Positions 24,961-33,481 of a DNA stretch of 34,200 bases are shown here, one piece after another. This DNA is from Crocinitomicaceae bacterium (GTDB lineage: Bacteria > Bacteroidota > Bacteroidia > Flavobacteriales_D > Crocinitomicaceae), in the NCBI GenBank assembly GCA_030830205.1, contig JAURNL010000002.1, positions 1 through 34,200 on the forward strand. The letters run 5' to 3'. The position numbers were made by a program, and so were the translations under genes. Position 1 is the stretch's first letter. Every line of letters begins with the position of its first letter. The notes beneath the pieces were generated by a model. The model saw only the letters and a program-made list of their open reading frames with translations, was not told the origin of the DNA and searched no databases.

Positions 24961-27211
24961 AACTCAAACGCCTATTAAAAAATACACTTGGGTCTGTTGA
25001 AAAGGCTTTAAATTCTAATATATAAATTCCATTACTAGCAATAGTGCCATATTCTGTACTTCCATCCCAAATAATAAAGCCTGATGTACCGAATAACTCA
25101 TTATCAATGAGTTTTTTAACAAGATTTCCTCCAAGAGAATAAATGTAGGCTTGAACCAACATATTTGGGGCGGGCAAATCATATTGTATTTCCAAAAAAT
25201 CATGATAGCCATCTTGATCTGGACTAAATTCAGGTTGTGTGAGGTAGAGCATGCCATTTTGTTTGGTTCCGCTTTGTTGCGAATTCAAACGTCCTGGACT
25301 TGCGTAGCCAACTATCTGGGCAGCAGAAAACCAGTTATTATTGTCTTGTGTAATCGAAAAGGGGTCAAGTCGTTCTAAACTTACACCTTCATGATCAATT
25401 AATAGTCTAGAGTGCCATGAATCATTGTACTGCAATTTGTCTAGAACTGCCAAATTACAAGATAAAATACAGGTTCCACTGTCGTTGTAAAAAAGAGGGA
25501 GTTGCTGCATACAAGTATTTTCTGGTGATGTAAATGGATAATATGCGTTTAAGAAGTTAGTATCTGTACAAAATGCCAGATAAGTCTTTGGAGGAAGATG
25601 ATTTTTTTGGATGGGAAATGTAGATTGACCATTACTTATATTGCAATGAGATAGATTAAGATATTTATTGCTTTTATTGTAGACTTCAACAAAGTCCGAA
25701 CCATTGCTCGGAGGGTCAAATAAAATTTCGTTGATGATAAGGTCTCCAGGCTGAGGTTCTTCTAATCTGAGCACTGTAAAATTTTGGTTATTTTGATTAG
25801 ACCAACAATCATTAAATGCGTTTAATGAAAGGACAATTGGTTCGCTTTTAGGAATTTGGTTGTCAAATGTTAAAATCAATTGAGCATTATCTTGTAACTG
25901 GGTATGATGAAGCGCCAATCGATCATAAGAACCTAAATTGGGGATAGAGGTAATGCTGCACTGCGTTAAACTAAAACTGTCTATAGGTTCAGAAAAAATG
26001 AGGGCTATTGTGATTGAATCTCGGACTTCTGCAGCACTAATAATTGGAACTAGCGTATCTGGTGTGGTCTGCAAGACGGAATTGGCCTGACCAGGTGTTC
26101 CGCCTTGCTGTGCCTGAGAAGATCGCCAATTATCACTTGCAGAACAAGGATCAACAAGGGAGCAGCGTTCGAGACTAAAGCCTCCTAACCTATGAATGGA
26201 ATCTTGATGCCAATTTACGTCATAAGTAATTTGATCTAGTATGATGCCATTCGTATGCTCAAGTTGAAGTTGCTCCCCCGTATTATTGAGACTTGGGAAT
26301 GAACTTACCTCAATGGTATTCAATGGATTAAAACCTGCGCTTTGATTGTTGGCTACAAGTGTTGCATAAGTGCCTGCTGTCAGCCAGAAAGAGGGCAGCG
26401 TACAGGTGCCATTGGCATCGCTTAACAAGTACCCATTGAGTTGTGCAATGTTTGAACCGGCATTATATACCTCAATATATTCAACAGGTGGAAGCGCTTG
26501 TTGTGGTTCAGGATCAGACATGATTTCCGTAAAAATCAATTGCGTATTGTCAATTTGTACAACAGGCCCCATGTACAAATCATCAAGGTAAACCCCTTTA
26601 CTATTTGCTTGCGTATAACTACAGCTGAGGCCAGCATATGGGCCCGATGGTAGCCAGGGAAGGATTCCTGAAAGCCAAGTAGCACTCGCTGTATTAGGGC
26701 TGGACTTTGATTCCAAAATAAAAGTACCATTGTCGTAGATAAACTTAAAAAAGAACTGAAAAGCAGCTGCGATGCTACCTGCAGGACCCAATCCAACTAG
26801 GCTGTCGATTCCATTATGTCTACAATATAATCTTGGGGCATCTTGGCTCCCCACTTCTCCAAACTCAAGGTATAATGCTTGATTAGCCGTTGTGAAATCG
26901 CTTTGGTTAGCGATGAGGTAAAAACGACTGAAATTAAGACTGGAAGGATTGAAATTCATTCTCATCCAAAACTGACATTCCCAAGTTGTATTTAAGTTCA
27001 ACTCATGTTCAACGAAAATTGATGCGGTTCCAGCTCCATTTGCATCTAATTGTAATTGTCTGTTGGAATTCGTTGAAAATGAATCTATATCGCCACCCCA
27101 TACTAATCCTTCAATAAGGTTTTGATCATGAAAATCATCAAAAACCTGAGCATTTAAAGTTTTAATTATGCAACAAATGGCAAGGAAAATGAAAATGACT
27201 ATCGGTCTCAT
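24938..27211 (-). CDS. secreted lamin-tail-domain surface protein
   Basis: This large secreted protein has 757 residues from the ATG at 27211; the track's start at 27220 is a TTG three codons earlier. A signal peptide (RPIVIFIFLAICCIIKTLNA) is followed by a LamG/jelly-roll-like region (FDDFHDQNLIEGLVWGGD). Two lamin-tail domains come next (FTEIMSDPEPQQALPPVEYIEVYNAG and LIINEILFDPPSNGSDFVEVYNKS), each with a FSLERCS- or VSLERLD-type strand. The C-terminus, EFSPDQDGYHDFLEIQYDL then IIWDGSTEYGTIASNGIYILEF, resembles the FlgD-Ig-like or gliding-motility C-terminal modules of exported Bacteroidota proteins, so type IX secretion is plausible. The ligand is unknown. It heads the leftward cluster and diverges from asd over 35 bases. 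Confidence 0.88.
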   Translation of the reverse strand: MRPIVIFIFLAICCIIKTLNAQVFDDFHDQNLIEGLVWGGDIDSFSTNSNRQLQLDANGAGTASIFVEHELNLNTTWECQFWMRMNFNPSSLNFSRFYLIANQSDFTTANQALYLEFGEVGSQDAPRLYCRHNGIDSLVGLGPAGSIAAAFQFFFKFIYDNGTFILESKSSPNTASATWLSGILPWLPSGPYAGLSCSYTQANSKGVYLDDLYMGPVVQIDNTQLIFTEIMSDPEPQQALPPVEYIEVYNAGSNIAQLNGYLLSDANGTCTLPSFWLTAGTYATLVANNQSAGFNPLNTIEVSSFPSLNNTGEQLQLEHTNGIILDQITYDVNWHQDSIHRLGGFSLERCSLVDPCSASDNWRSSQAQQGGTPGQANSVLQTTPDTLVPIISAAEVRDSITIALIFSEPIDSFSLTQCSITSIPNLGSYDRLALHHTQLQDNAQLILTFDNQIPKSEPIVLSLNAFNDCWSNQNNQNFTVLRLEEPQPGDLIINEILFDPPSNGSDFVEVYNKSNKYLNLSHCNISNGQSTFPIQKNHLPPKTYLAFCTDTNFLNAYYPFTSPENTCMQQLPLFYNDSGTCILSCNLAVLDKLQYNDSWHSRLLIDHEGVSLERLDPFSITQDNNNWFSAAQIVGYASPGRLNSQQSGTKQNGMLYLTQPEFSPDQDGYHDFLEIQYDLPAPNMLVQAYIYSLGGNLVKKLIDNELFGTSGFIIWDGSTEYGTIASNGIYILEFKAFSTDPSVFFNRRLSFARCIKH

Positions 27212-27224
27212 GGCAAACAAAGTT

Positions 27225-27232
27225 TAATTTTG
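27225..27232 (+). promoter_or_regulatory. -7 promoter element of asd
   Basis: TAATTTTG is an exact TAnnTTTG; the asd ATG follows 14 bases later, implying a very short leader. No good -33 TTG was found. Confidence 0.45.
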
Positions 27233-27246
27233 TAAAAAAATATCAA

Positions 27247-28230
27247 ATGAAAGTAGCTGTAGTAGGAGCCACCGGCATGGTCGGTTCAGTAATGTTAAAA
27301 GTGTTAGCTGAGCAACAATTTGCTTTAACTGAATTACTTCTAGTAGCCTCCGAAAACAGCGTAGGTAAAAAAATAACGCACCAAGGCAAGGAATATGCTG
27401 TAATAGGTTTGGCGGACGCAGTAGCAGCGGCTCCCGAAATTGCGATTTTTTCTGCGGGTGGAGAAACCTCATTGGAGTGGGCGCCTCGCTTTGCGGAGAA
27501 AGGAACAGTTGTTATTGACAACAGTTCGGCATGGCGAATGGATCCAACAAAGAAGCTCATTGTTCCGGAAATCAACGGACAGCTCCTTACCAAACAAGAC
27601 CTCATCATTGCCAATCCAAATTGCAGTACTATTCAGTTGGTAATGGTTTTGGCACCACTGCACCGCAAATATGGCGTCAAGCGTGTGGTAGTTTCTACTT
27701 ATCAATCGATAACAGGTACGGGGGTCAAAGCTGTTCAGCAATTGGAAAATGAACGAGCTGGCATTCAGGGAGATATGGCTTACAATTATCCAATAGATAA
27801 AAACTGTATTCCACAATGCGATGCCTTCTTAGAAAATGGTTATACCAAAGAGGAGATGAAACTCACTAATGAGACAAAAAAAATATTGGACCCAAGTATC
27901 AATGTAACTGCAACAGCAGTGCGTGTTCCTGTGGTTGGCGGGCATTCTGAGGCCGTCAATATTTCATTTGAAAATGACTTTGATCTTCAAGAGGTCCGTT
28001 CGTTGCTCTCTCAAACACCTGGCATTTCGCTTCAAGACAACCCAGCAAACTATGAGTACCCAATGCCTAGAATGGCAGAAGCTAAAGATGATGTTTTTGT
28101 GGGCAGAATTCGCCGCGACGAAAGCCAAGCGAATACCTTAAATCTTTGGATTGTTGCAGATAATCTTCGTAAAGGAGCAGCAACTAATGCAGTTCAGATT
28201 GCCAACCTTGTTAAAGAATTAATCGCTTAG
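27247..28230 (+). CDS. asd: aspartate-semialdehyde dehydrogenase
   Basis: Asd reduces aspartyl-4-phosphate to aspartate-4-semialdehyde with NADPH, the branch point to lysine/diaminopimelate, threonine and methionine. The 327-residue protein shows the Rossmann start MKVAVVGATGMVGSVM, IDNSSAWRMDP, the catalytic Cys126 in IANPNCSTIQLV, STYQSITGTGVKAVQQLENE and RVPVVGGHSEAVNISFE with the catalytic His region. Length and motif order fit the bacterial family. It is a single-gene unit: the divergent lamin-tail gene begins 35 bases upstream, and its stop overlaps that of the convergent kinase gene by 4 bases. Confidence 0.97.
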   Translation: MKVAVVGATGMVGSVMLKVLAEQQFALTELLLVASENSVGKKITHQGKEYAVIGLADAVAAAPEIAIFSAGGETSLEWAPRFAEKGTVVIDNSSAWRMDPTKKLIVPEINGQLLTKQDLIIANPNCSTIQLVMVLAPLHRKYGVKRVVVSTYQSITGTGVKAVQQLENERAGIQGDMAYNYPIDKNCIPQCDAFLENGYTKEEMKLTNETKKILDPSINVTATAVRVPVVGGHSEAVNISFENDFDLQEVRSLLSQTPGISLQDNPANYEYPMPRMAEAKDDVFVGRIRRDESQANTLNLWIVADNLRKGAATNAVQIANLVKELIA

Positions 28231-29081
28231 TTATTGACTTTGTGGAGTATATAATTTGGTAGCTGATTTGTTGCTCCACTTTGGGATGCCACTATGGCTC
28301 CAACTTCACAGGCAAGTGTCAAACTTTTTTGCCAACTTAGTTTGTTACGTACACAAGTGATTAAACAAGCAAAAAAAGCGTCTCCCGCACCTACAGTGTC
28401 TGCAACTCTGACCTGAGGTGCTGCTGCTTGATAAAGTTCTGAATCGGCAATTAAAAGAGCCCCTTCAGACCCTTTAGTGACACACAATATCATATTTAGA
28501 TGCCATTTTTGGAATGCTTCGAGTCCTGATGAAAGTTCACTGATTCCCCATTTTTGTTGACAAAACCAACAAAACTCTTCTTCATTGAATTTAACAAGTT
28601 GTGCTTGTTCAAGATAATGAAGTATTAAATTAAATTCAAAATAGGGTTGTCTGAGATTTACATCGAAATAATTAAATGTACTTTTTTTTAGAAGTCCATT
28701 AAGTGTATTCCTATTGGCTGGGTTGCGCAAAGCTAATGATCCAAATACAACTTCACCTTGCCAATTTTCAGGTGCTTGAATTTCGTCCCATGCTGCAGGG
28801 TTTGCAATAACATATGAAGCATGCTTATTTTGGTCTAGGGTTACATTGACAACACCAGTTTGCAGGGAATCACTGATCTTTAATAGATGAGGTAAATGCA
28901 TCTTTTTTATAATTTCGGCAATTTCCCCACCGAGGGAATCATCTCCAATTCCTGAGCAAAAAAGCACGTCTTGATTGAATTCATGCAGTCTTAATGCAAC
29001 ATTGAATGGGGCACCTCCAAGCACTTTTCCACTCGGGAATAAATCCCAGAGAATTTCTCCAAAAGCTAAAATAGGGGTCAT
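28227..29081 (-). CDS. PfkB-family carbohydrate kinase, probable fructokinase
   Basis: This 284-residue ribokinase-fold sugar kinase has the N-terminal GEILWDLFPSGKVLGGAPFNVALRL, typical of fructokinases, and the PfkB signature DTVGAGDAFFACL with catalytic Asp234. FDVNLRQPYF and LVKFNEEEFCW fit the family. The likely reaction is ATP-dependent phosphorylation of fructose or a related sugar. Its ATG overlaps the stop of the upstream transporter fragment (ATGA), so it was part of a sugar uptake operon. The transporter is broken here, so this kinase may now be fed by another route. No glycoside hydrolase gene is adjacent within the window. Confidence 0.9.
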   Translation of the reverse strand: MTPILAFGEILWDLFPSGKVLGGAPFNVALRLHEFNQDVLFCSGIGDDSLGGEIAEIIKKMHLPHLLKISDSLQTGVVNVTLDQNKHASYVIANPAAWDEIQAPENWQGEVVFGSLALRNPANRNTLNGLLKKSTFNYFDVNLRQPYFEFNLILHYLEQAQLVKFNEEEFCWFCQQKWGISELSSGLEAFQKWHLNMILCVTKGSEGALLIADSELYQAAAPQVRVADTVGAGDAFFACLITCVRNKLSWQKSLTLACEVGAIVASQSGATNQLPNYILHKVNN

Positions 29082-29819
29082 TTGTCGAGAAGTTCATTAT
29101 TTAATTCTTCTAAGCTCTTTCCTTTAGTTTCGGGAACATGCCAATTTATCCAGAATAACTGAATCACCATCATGAACATAAAAAAAAGGAAGACATAGGC
29201 AGCACCCAAGCGTTCTGTTGAGCCAATATTTTGAAATAGCCATGGCATAAAAGCCGGAATGAGAGCTGCAAGTATCCAATGTGTTGCCGAACCAAAGGCT
29301 TGTCCTTTTGCTCTAAGATGATCAGGGAATATTTCTGAAATAAAAACCCAAATAACAGCTCCTTGGCCAATCGCATGAGAGGCGATAAACAGAAAGAAGA
29401 AAATACTCTCAAAAAAAATACTTGTCTCCTTTTGAAGGAGCAATTTCAGAAATATATGCCGGTGCAGCTATGGTAGATGCGCCTATGCCGATCCCCCCTA
29501 AAAACCGAGCAAATGCAAAGAAATATGGATCGCTAGCAAACGCAGAACCAAGTGCTGATAATGCAAAAAGGATTCCTACAATGAGCAGTGTGGGTTTAAT
29601 ACCCCATTTATTCGTTGGTAAATGGCCATAGATAGATCCCAAAACTGTACCCCAAAGTGCTGTCGCCATAATTACCATTCCATGAAATAAATTGGAACTT
29701 TTCCAAAGCGCTTGAAGCGTTTGATCAGCTCCAGAAATTACAACCATGTCAAAGCCGAATAGGAACCCTGAGAAGGCAGCGATAATAGCAAAAATGTTCA
29801 CCATGCGAATTTTACTCAT
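29078..29819 (-). pseudogene. MFS sugar-porter gene, internally deleted and frameshifted
   Basis: Two overlapping frames encode the ends of a major facilitator sugar porter. The first (29819-29409, 136 residues) holds TM1-TM4: SGFLFGFDMVVISGADQTL, then RFLGGIGIGASTIAAPAYISEIAPSKGD, and stops at TGA. The second (to 29078) resumes with ESIFFFLFIASHAIGQGAVIWVFISEIFPDHLRAKGQAFG, which is the TM10 region, through TM12 and the PETKGKSLEEL tail. Removing one base from the T8 run (A8 at 29411-29418 on +) would join them into 246 residues. Sugar porters are usually 440-480 residues, so about 200 residues (TM5 to TM9) are missing as well. A single frameshift does not explain this; I call it a pseudogene, with assembly error possible. 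Confidence 0.8.
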
Positions 29820-29884
29820 TTGTTCAAATTTTAAAGCTTAAAAATAAATAGAGTCTTTTAAGCCTTAATATGCAGTCATTATAT

Positions 29885-29892
29885 TATTTTTG
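29885..29892 (+). promoter_or_regulatory. -7 promoter element of the riboswitch-receptor unit
   Basis: TATTTTTG is an exact TAnnTTTG. A start site a few bases downstream would fall at the 5' edge of the TPP aptamer, and would leave the track's ATG at 29870 outside the transcript. Confidence 0.5.
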
Positions 29893-29895
29893 CTC

Positions 29896-29974
29896 CGTCT
29901 CTAAGGGGTGCCGCAAGGCTGAGATTACACCCATTGAACCTGATTTGGATAATGCCAACGAAGGGAAGATGACG
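29896..29974 (+). ncRNA. TPP (THI-box) riboswitch
   Basis: The thiamin pyrophosphate aptamer consensus is clear: AGGGGTGCC-GCAA-GG, CTGAGA, CACCC, then GAACCTGATTTGGATAATGCCAACGAAGGGA. GGGTG (29906-29910) pairs with CACCC (29928-29932) as the P2 stem, and CGTC (29896) with GACG (29971) can close P1. It precedes the TonB-dependent receptor gene by 60 bases. In this phylum such riboswitches are known to control outer-membrane thiamin receptors. Binding of TPP is expected to lower expression. Confidence 0.95.
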
Positions 29975-29994
29975 AGCTTAACTTACATAACTGT

Positions 29995-30026
29995 CAAGAA
30001 GAGCCCCTTATTCTTGTTTACTTTTT
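29995..30026 (+). terminator. candidate expression platform: attenuator hairpin of the TPP leader
   Basis: CAAGAA (29995-30000) and TTCTTG (30011-30016) form a 6-bp stem followed by TTTACTTTTT. Its loop contains CCCCTTA (30004-30010), an exact complement of TAAGGGG (29902-29908) in the aptamer's 5' arm. The stem is weak, so the terminator role is an inference. Confidence 0.4.
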
Positions 30027-30034
30027 ATAAAAAA

Positions 30035-32287
30035 ATGAAAACAAGATTTCTAATTTCAACATGGTTATTCCATGTGACAACAGCAATTGCTCAAAGTACC
30101 GATATTTCACCAATAGATACCATCAAGCGTATTCAAAACATGGAAGAAATAGTTGTTTCGGGCTTACGTGCTAAAGATGCTCCTAACAACATAACAGTTA
30201 GCAAAAAAGAATTGCAAGTCAAGAATTTTGGTCAAGACATGCCAACGCTTTTGGAGTTTACTCCTTCGGTTGTAACCACTAGTGATGCAGGAGCTGGCAT
30301 TGGATACAGTAGCTTGCGTATACGCGGGGTTGACGCTAGTCGGATAAATGTTACCATTAATGGGATTCCGGTCAATGATCCAGAGTCTCATGATGTGTAT
30401 TGGGTCAACATGCCGGATTTAGTTGGTTCAATTGAAAACATGCAAGTGCAGCGTGGGGTGGGGTCTTCTACCAATGGGGCCGCAGCTTTTGGAGCAAGTG
30501 TGAATATCAAAACTAATGAACTCAAAGCACAGCCATTTGCGCGCATGGATCTTTCGGGAGGTTCTTTTGGCACACTCAGAGGAACGCTTCAGGCGGGTAC
30601 AGGCTTGCTCGATAATCGTTTTTGTTTAGAAGCGCGCCTTTCGGAAATACGCTCTGATGGCTACCTTGATCGCGCCACATCTGACTTGCGTTCAATGGGC
30701 CTCACCGCCACGTACCTTTCCAAAAAGTCAGTTTGGAAAGCGGTAGTCTTAACGGGCGCTGAGCGCACATATCAGGCTTGGTATGGCACGCCAGAAAGTC
30801 GTTATCGTGGCGATTCCCTTGGTATGCTCGACTACGCCACGCGCAATGGCCTGAGCGCTGCCGAAACCCAAAACTTATTGGAGTCGGGGCGTACCTATAA
30901 CTTTTACAGCTATGCCAATCAGGTTGATAACTACCAACAAGACAATTACCAACTCCATTTCATACATCGATTTTCCTCAAAACTTGAGCTTAATTTGGCG
31001 GGTCATTATACCTATGGAAGAGGTTACTATGAAGAATTGAGAAACCAAGATGCACTTTCTGATTACGGACTCGCGCCTGTAGTACTTGGTTCAGATACCC
31101 TTGTTACTTCTGACCTAATCAGAAGAAGATGGCTAGACAATCATTTTGTTGGATTGGTTTATGGTCTTAATTACCAATTGAAACCCCATTTGAAATTGAC
31201 CCTTGGAGGTGCAGCAAACCGCTATAAGGGTTTGCATTTTGGTGAATTGATCTGGGCGGAATATGCCTCGAATAGTCAGATCTACGATCGCTATTATCAA
31301 AACGATGCACTCAAAACAGAACTCAGTACCTATCTCAAGTCCAATTATTCGCGCAACGGCTTGGATCTTATACTAGACCTCCAATACCGTGGTATTGCGT
31401 ATCAATTTTTAGGTGTGGATCAGGTTAGTGGCAATTTGACGGACGTTACCCAACATGTTAACTATCATTTCTTTAATCCAAAAGTAGCATTCGCTAAGCT
31501 AATAGGGTCTCATCAATTTTTTGGATCCTTTGGGATTGCCAATCGCGAGCCTGTCCGAAGAGATTTTCGAGAAAGCACCTCTGAAAATAGACCAAGTCCA
31601 GAACGCATGTTCGATACGGAATTGGCGTATCGTTTGCAGTTCAAAAAATTCAATGCGCAGGCCAATATTTTTTGGATGTATTACCATAATCAATTGGTGC
31701 TTACAGGGCAAATTAATGATGTTGGGGGCTACACCCGAACCAATGTTGATCGTAGCTATCGTGCGGGTCTTGAACTAGAAATGGGTTATCAACTGAATAA
31801 AAAACTGAGCATTCAAAGCGCCACAACACTCAGTCAAAACGAGATCATCAATTTTGTGGAATATGTAGACGTTTATCTTGATGTTGATCCCTACTATACA
31901 CAAATTCAAATTCAGCATGGCACAACCGATCTTGCTTTTTCACCTAGCTTTATTCAAACATTGGGCCTGCAATATAGTCCAGTAGAGGGCCTCGCTTTTG
32001 GAATCCAGAGTAAGTATGTATCGCGCCAATTTTTAGATAACACCACTAATGTAGGCAGAAGTCTAGACCCGTTTACTTTTACCAACTTCATTTGTAATTA
32101 CAAGGTCAAGCAAACATTTGCCAAAGAGGTCGAAATAGGTTTAGCGGTCAATAACTTATTCAACGCAATGTATGCGAATAACGGCTACACGTTTAGTTAC
32201 CAATATGCTGGTCAGATAACCACTGAAAATTTCTATTATCCACAAGCAGGCCGACATTTCTTACTGAAAATGAGCATCCAATTTTAA
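30035..32287 (+). CDS. TonB-dependent outer-membrane receptor, thiamin class
   Basis: This TonB-dependent receptor imports a ligand through the outer membrane. The riboswitch directly upstream makes thiamin or a thiamin phosphate the likely ligand. The track's ATG at 29870 lies before the aptamer; the ATG at 30035 gives a proper signal peptide (MKTRFLISTWLFHVTTAIAQ) and 750 residues. A TonB-box-like MEEIVVSG is followed by the plug (LLEFTPSVVTTSDAGAGIGYSSLRIRGVDASRINVTINGIPVNDPESHDVYWVNMPDL) and a barrel ending with the aromatic strand FLLKMSIQF. There is no N-terminal carboxypeptidase-like domain and no SusD partner, so it is not a glycan Sus pair. A TonB-C fusion gene follows after 27 bases. 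Confidence 0.93.
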   Translation: MKTRFLISTWLFHVTTAIAQSTDISPIDTIKRIQNMEEIVVSGLRAKDAPNNITVSKKELQVKNFGQDMPTLLEFTPSVVTTSDAGAGIGYSSLRIRGVDASRINVTINGIPVNDPESHDVYWVNMPDLVGSIENMQVQRGVGSSTNGAAAFGASVNIKTNELKAQPFARMDLSGGSFGTLRGTLQAGTGLLDNRFCLEARLSEIRSDGYLDRATSDLRSMGLTATYLSKKSVWKAVVLTGAERTYQAWYGTPESRYRGDSLGMLDYATRNGLSAAETQNLLESGRTYNFYSYANQVDNYQQDNYQLHFIHRFSSKLELNLAGHYTYGRGYYEELRNQDALSDYGLAPVVLGSDTLVTSDLIRRRWLDNHFVGLVYGLNYQLKPHLKLTLGGAANRYKGLHFGELIWAEYASNSQIYDRYYQNDALKTELSTYLKSNYSRNGLDLILDLQYRGIAYQFLGVDQVSGNLTDVTQHVNYHFFNPKVAFAKLIGSHQFFGSFGIANREPVRRDFRESTSENRPSPERMFDTELAYRLQFKKFNAQANIFWMYYHNQLVLTGQINDVGGYTRTNVDRSYRAGLELEMGYQLNKKLSIQSATTLSQNEIINFVEYVDVYLDVDPYYTQIQIQHGTTDLAFSPSFIQTLGLQYSPVEGLAFGIQSKYVSRQFLDNTTNVGRSLDPFTFTNFICNYKVKQTFAKEVEIGLAVNNLFNAMYANNGYTFSYQYAGQITTENFYYPQAGRHFLLKMSIQF

Positions 32288-32292
32288 TTATC

Positions 32293-32300
32293 TATCTTTG
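32293..32300 (+). promoter_or_regulatory. -7 promoter element before the TonB-C/barrel gene
   Basis: TATCTTTG, exact TAnnTTTG, lies in the 27-base gap with the ATG 14 bases downstream. It would let this gene be expressed independently of the riboswitch. No -33 TTG is evident. Confidence 0.4.
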
Positions 32301-32314
32301 AAAAAATTCTCCTC

Positions 32315-33481
32315 ATGAAAAATATCTTCGCCACATTTATTACGCTTATTGGATTAACTGCTCAAGCACAAGTTTTAGAAAAGCCACAATTAGTGGAGAA
32401 AATTGATACCAGTGCCATACTCATTCAAGATATCAACGAGCCGCAGGTAGCCACAGAAATATGGGTGGCACCAGATGTAGCAGAAAGCCGCAATACGCCA
32501 TCATTTCCTGGAGGTCAAGAAGCTTTAAACGCATACGTCAAGGAGGAAGTTGAAAATTTTATTTTTGCAGATACTAATGAAACTTTTCCTTGGGGAGAAT
32601 CGGTCTATGTAGTATTTGAAATTGCCACTGATGGCAAAATAACCAATCCCACAATTGAAATGGGCTTCAATGCACTATTAGACAGCGCAGCTCTGGATAT
32701 CGTTCGCAATATGCCGAATTGGACCCCTGCTAGTGATGAAAATGGCATGCCAATAGTTGCTAACTACCGGCTTCAAATTCTCTTCGATCTGGATTTAGAC
32801 CTAGAGGAAGACTTTGATTTTGATGAAGAATCAAAAAGTGCCAAAGCACATTGGGCAGGTTTTGAATTTGGTTTTCAAGTTAATACGATTGGTTTTCTTG
32901 AGCCCTCAAGCTCTTTTGCTTCTACTCCTTATTGGGAGAATAATATTTCAAAAAGCATGTTATTCAATTTGAATACTTTCCAACACAAATTCAGATTATT
33001 GAATGATAATTTGGGACTTATAACAGGCTATGGCTTTAATTTTGGCGCTACAGAACTTACCTCTTCTTATGTACTTGAGCACAACGCAGACAGCGTTTAT
33101 GCCATCATAGACAATAACCAAGTGTACAAGCGCAATACCTTGTATTCAGCTTACCTCACCGTTCCTTTACTGTTGGAACTTACCGCAGGCCAAGATCAAC
33201 CTTACAAAAAGATATTTTATCTAGACGCGGGTGTAATTGGTGGCGTGCGCTTATACAGTCACCAACGCTTTACAGGTACTTATGCCAACGGCAACGAGTT
33301 TGAAAATACAACAAAATCAAAATTCAATCTAAATACTTGGATGCTCGACGCTACAGTACGTATAGGCTATGGCCATTTCGGACTTTTTGCAAATTATGCG
33401 ATACTCAATATGTTTAAGGAAGGCACTACGGTGGGGGTTTACCCAATGCGCTTTGGGGTATCTTTTAACATTCCTCAGTAG
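32315..33481 (+). CDS. TonB C-terminal domain fused to an outer-membrane beta-barrel
   Basis: This 388-residue exported protein has an unusual order. The signal peptide (MKNIFATFITLIGLTAQAQ) is followed at about 62-157 by a TonB C-terminal-like domain: TPSFPGGQEALNAYVKEEV, VYVVFEIATDGKITNPTIEMGFNALLDSAALDIVRNMPNWTPASDENGMPIVANYRLQILFDL. An acidic linker (DLDLEEDFDFDEE) leads to a C-terminal beta-barrel (AGFEFGFQVNTIGF to FGVSFNIPQ) of PorT-like size. Classical TonB has an N-terminal inner-membrane anchor; here the domain would sit in the periplasm tethered to the outer membrane. It follows the thiamin-class receptor, suggesting a link that is unproven. The 3' end overlaps convergent fmt by 7 bases. 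Confidence 0.82.
   Translation: MKNIFATFITLIGLTAQAQVLEKPQLVEKIDTSAILIQDINEPQVATEIWVAPDVAESRNTPSFPGGQEALNAYVKEEVENFIFADTNETFPWGESVYVVFEIATDGKITNPTIEMGFNALLDSAALDIVRNMPNWTPASDENGMPIVANYRLQILFDLDLDLEEDFDFDEESKSAKAHWAGFEFGFQVNTIGFLEPSSSFASTPYWENNISKSMLFNLNTFQHKFRLLNDNLGLITGYGFNFGATELTSSYVLEHNADSVYAIIDNNQVYKRNTLYSAYLTVPLLLELTAGQDQPYKKIFYLDAGVIGGVRLYSHQRFTGTYANGNEFENTTKSKFNLNTWMLDATVRIGYGHFGLFANYAILNMFKEGTTVGVYPMRFGVSFNIPQ

Noticed and set aside
27243-27614. 123-residue antisense ORF over asd
   Set aside because: It is a shadow of a well-conserved gene, with a low-complexity translation and no recognisable motif.
29078-29443. Separate 121-residue gene for the C-terminal transporter piece
   Set aside because: It begins with TTG in mid-domain and encodes only TM10-12; it is better described as part of the broken MFS gene.
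29870-30034. ORF-track start of the TonB receptor at 29870
   Set aside because: This stretch spans the promoter element and the TPP aptamer; the signal peptide starts at 30035.
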